Positions 63,702 to 64,000 of a stretch of DNA of 64,000 nt are shown here, piece after piece (position 1 is the first letter of the stretch; the number at the start of each line of letters is the position of its first letter). The notes below the pieces were generated by a model, which was given only the letters and a program-made list of their open reading frames with translations, was not told where the DNA came from and did no database searches. The DNA is taken from assembly GCA_963580455.1 (NCBI GenBank), contig OY756964.1:26758001-26822000 (forward strand), in the 5' to 3' direction. The stretch comes from Euonymus europaeus (lineage: Eukaryota; Streptophyta; Magnoliopsida; Celastrales; Celastraceae). The position numbers were made by a program, and so were the translations under genes.

Positions 63702-64000
63702 GTAATCAACCTAAAAATCACCGAATTCAGAACTCGGAGTCAACGGATATTCATAAAACCACTTACGTAAAGAAACCACATTTCGCGGCTAAATAGGTGA
63801 ATCGAGACCTACTAGCCACGAGTTCTGAAATCAAAATCTAAAATGCAAGGATTGTAAGCGAAATCAGGCTAAAACTCACCGAATTCAGAACTCGGAGTCA
63901 ACGGATATTCATAAAACCGTTTACGTAAAGAAACCACATTTCGCGGCTAAATAGGTGAAACGAGACCAACTAGTCATGAGTTCTGAAATCAAAATCTAAA
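63702..64000. repeat. 8-monomer HOR unit, copy 3 (partial, cut by window edge)
   Basis: This starts the same order again. Its first monomer, 63702-63859, is only 158 bp because 15 bp are lost near 63856. The GTAGAGCTCGAAAAGTAGTGCG region of the other copies is shortened to GTAAGCG. The SacI site is removed. The unit continues beyond the window. Confidence 0.88.

Larger units (their letters stand above)
1..64000. repeat. 173-bp satellite array, head-to-tail, spans entire window
   Basis: The sequence is a continuous tandem repeat with a 173-bp period. For example, the motif GAAATCAAGC starts at 1, 174, 347 and 520 and continues this way to the right edge. About 370 monomers are present, all in the same orientation, with no unique sequence between them. 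A typical monomer is about 41% G+C and contains one EcoRI site (GAATTC) and one SacI site (GAGCTC). Stop codons in every frame of both strands, plus a length that is not a multiple of three, keep open frames short. Near-nucleosome monomer length and multi-kilobase higher-order structure fit a centromeric or other constitutive heterochromatin satellite. The chromosomal position cannot be read from the window. I do not recognise the family. Confidence 0.98.

Noticed and set aside
1..64000. CRISPR array or phage/bacterial repeat locus
   Set aside because: There are no short direct repeats separated by unique spacers. The whole 173-bp period is conserved, and no cas-like or other genes are present.
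1..64000. Tandem 5S rRNA or tRNA gene cluster
   Set aside because: I see no recognisable 5S or tRNA internal promoter boxes, T-run terminators or cloverleaf-forming segments in the monomer.

Overview
The whole 64 kb window is one uninterrupted, head-to-tail satellite DNA array. The monomer is 173 bp, and about 370 copies are present, all in the same orientation. I see no protein gene, RNA gene, transposon, CRISPR array or unique-sequence island on either strand. This composition indicates a eukaryotic heterochromatic locus: centromeric, pericentromeric, subtelomeric or another knob-like block. The monomer is near nucleosome length and about 41% G+C. I do not recognise the satellite family, so I do not name an organism. 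A plant is plausible, but that is inference only.

The array is not a simple homogeneous repeat. Indels and point variants act as tags and show layers of higher-order structure. 1-5.2 kb holds a 3287-bp (19-monomer) offset duplication with one mismatch seen in about 1.9 kb. 5.2-8.1 kb is transitional and includes an apparent full-length relative of a later truncated block. 8.1-14.0 kb is a 7-monomer higher-order repeat with 5- and 8-monomer length variants. 14.0-32.7 kb is a nested macro-repeat in which a block with a 58-bp internal deletion recurs five times, each copy 710 bp (704 in one). 32.7-36.7 kb carries a 13-monomer duplication. 36.7-42.4 kb carries a 16-monomer duplication built on a dimeric pattern. 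42.4-46.4 kb is a 12-monomer tandem duplication. 46.4-52.6 kb has 8/9-monomer and dimeric repeats. 52.6-56.1 kb is a 10-monomer tandem duplication. 56.1-60.9 kb repeats the same anchor monomers at 4-, 12- and 7-monomer spacings. 60.9-64.0 kb is an 8-monomer unit in two full copies plus a partial third.

Most monomers share a 14-bp imperfect inverted repeat (arms 82 bp apart) and a 10-bp palindrome, TTTACGTAAA. Around 36.4-37.0 kb the diagnostic variants change, which splits the window into a left and a right homogenisation domain. Nearly all spacings are whole multiples of 173 bp after counting small indels. That is the signature of in-register unequal exchange or similar amplification. All comparisons were made by eye, so identities and block edges are approximate to within a monomer unless a tag fixes them.
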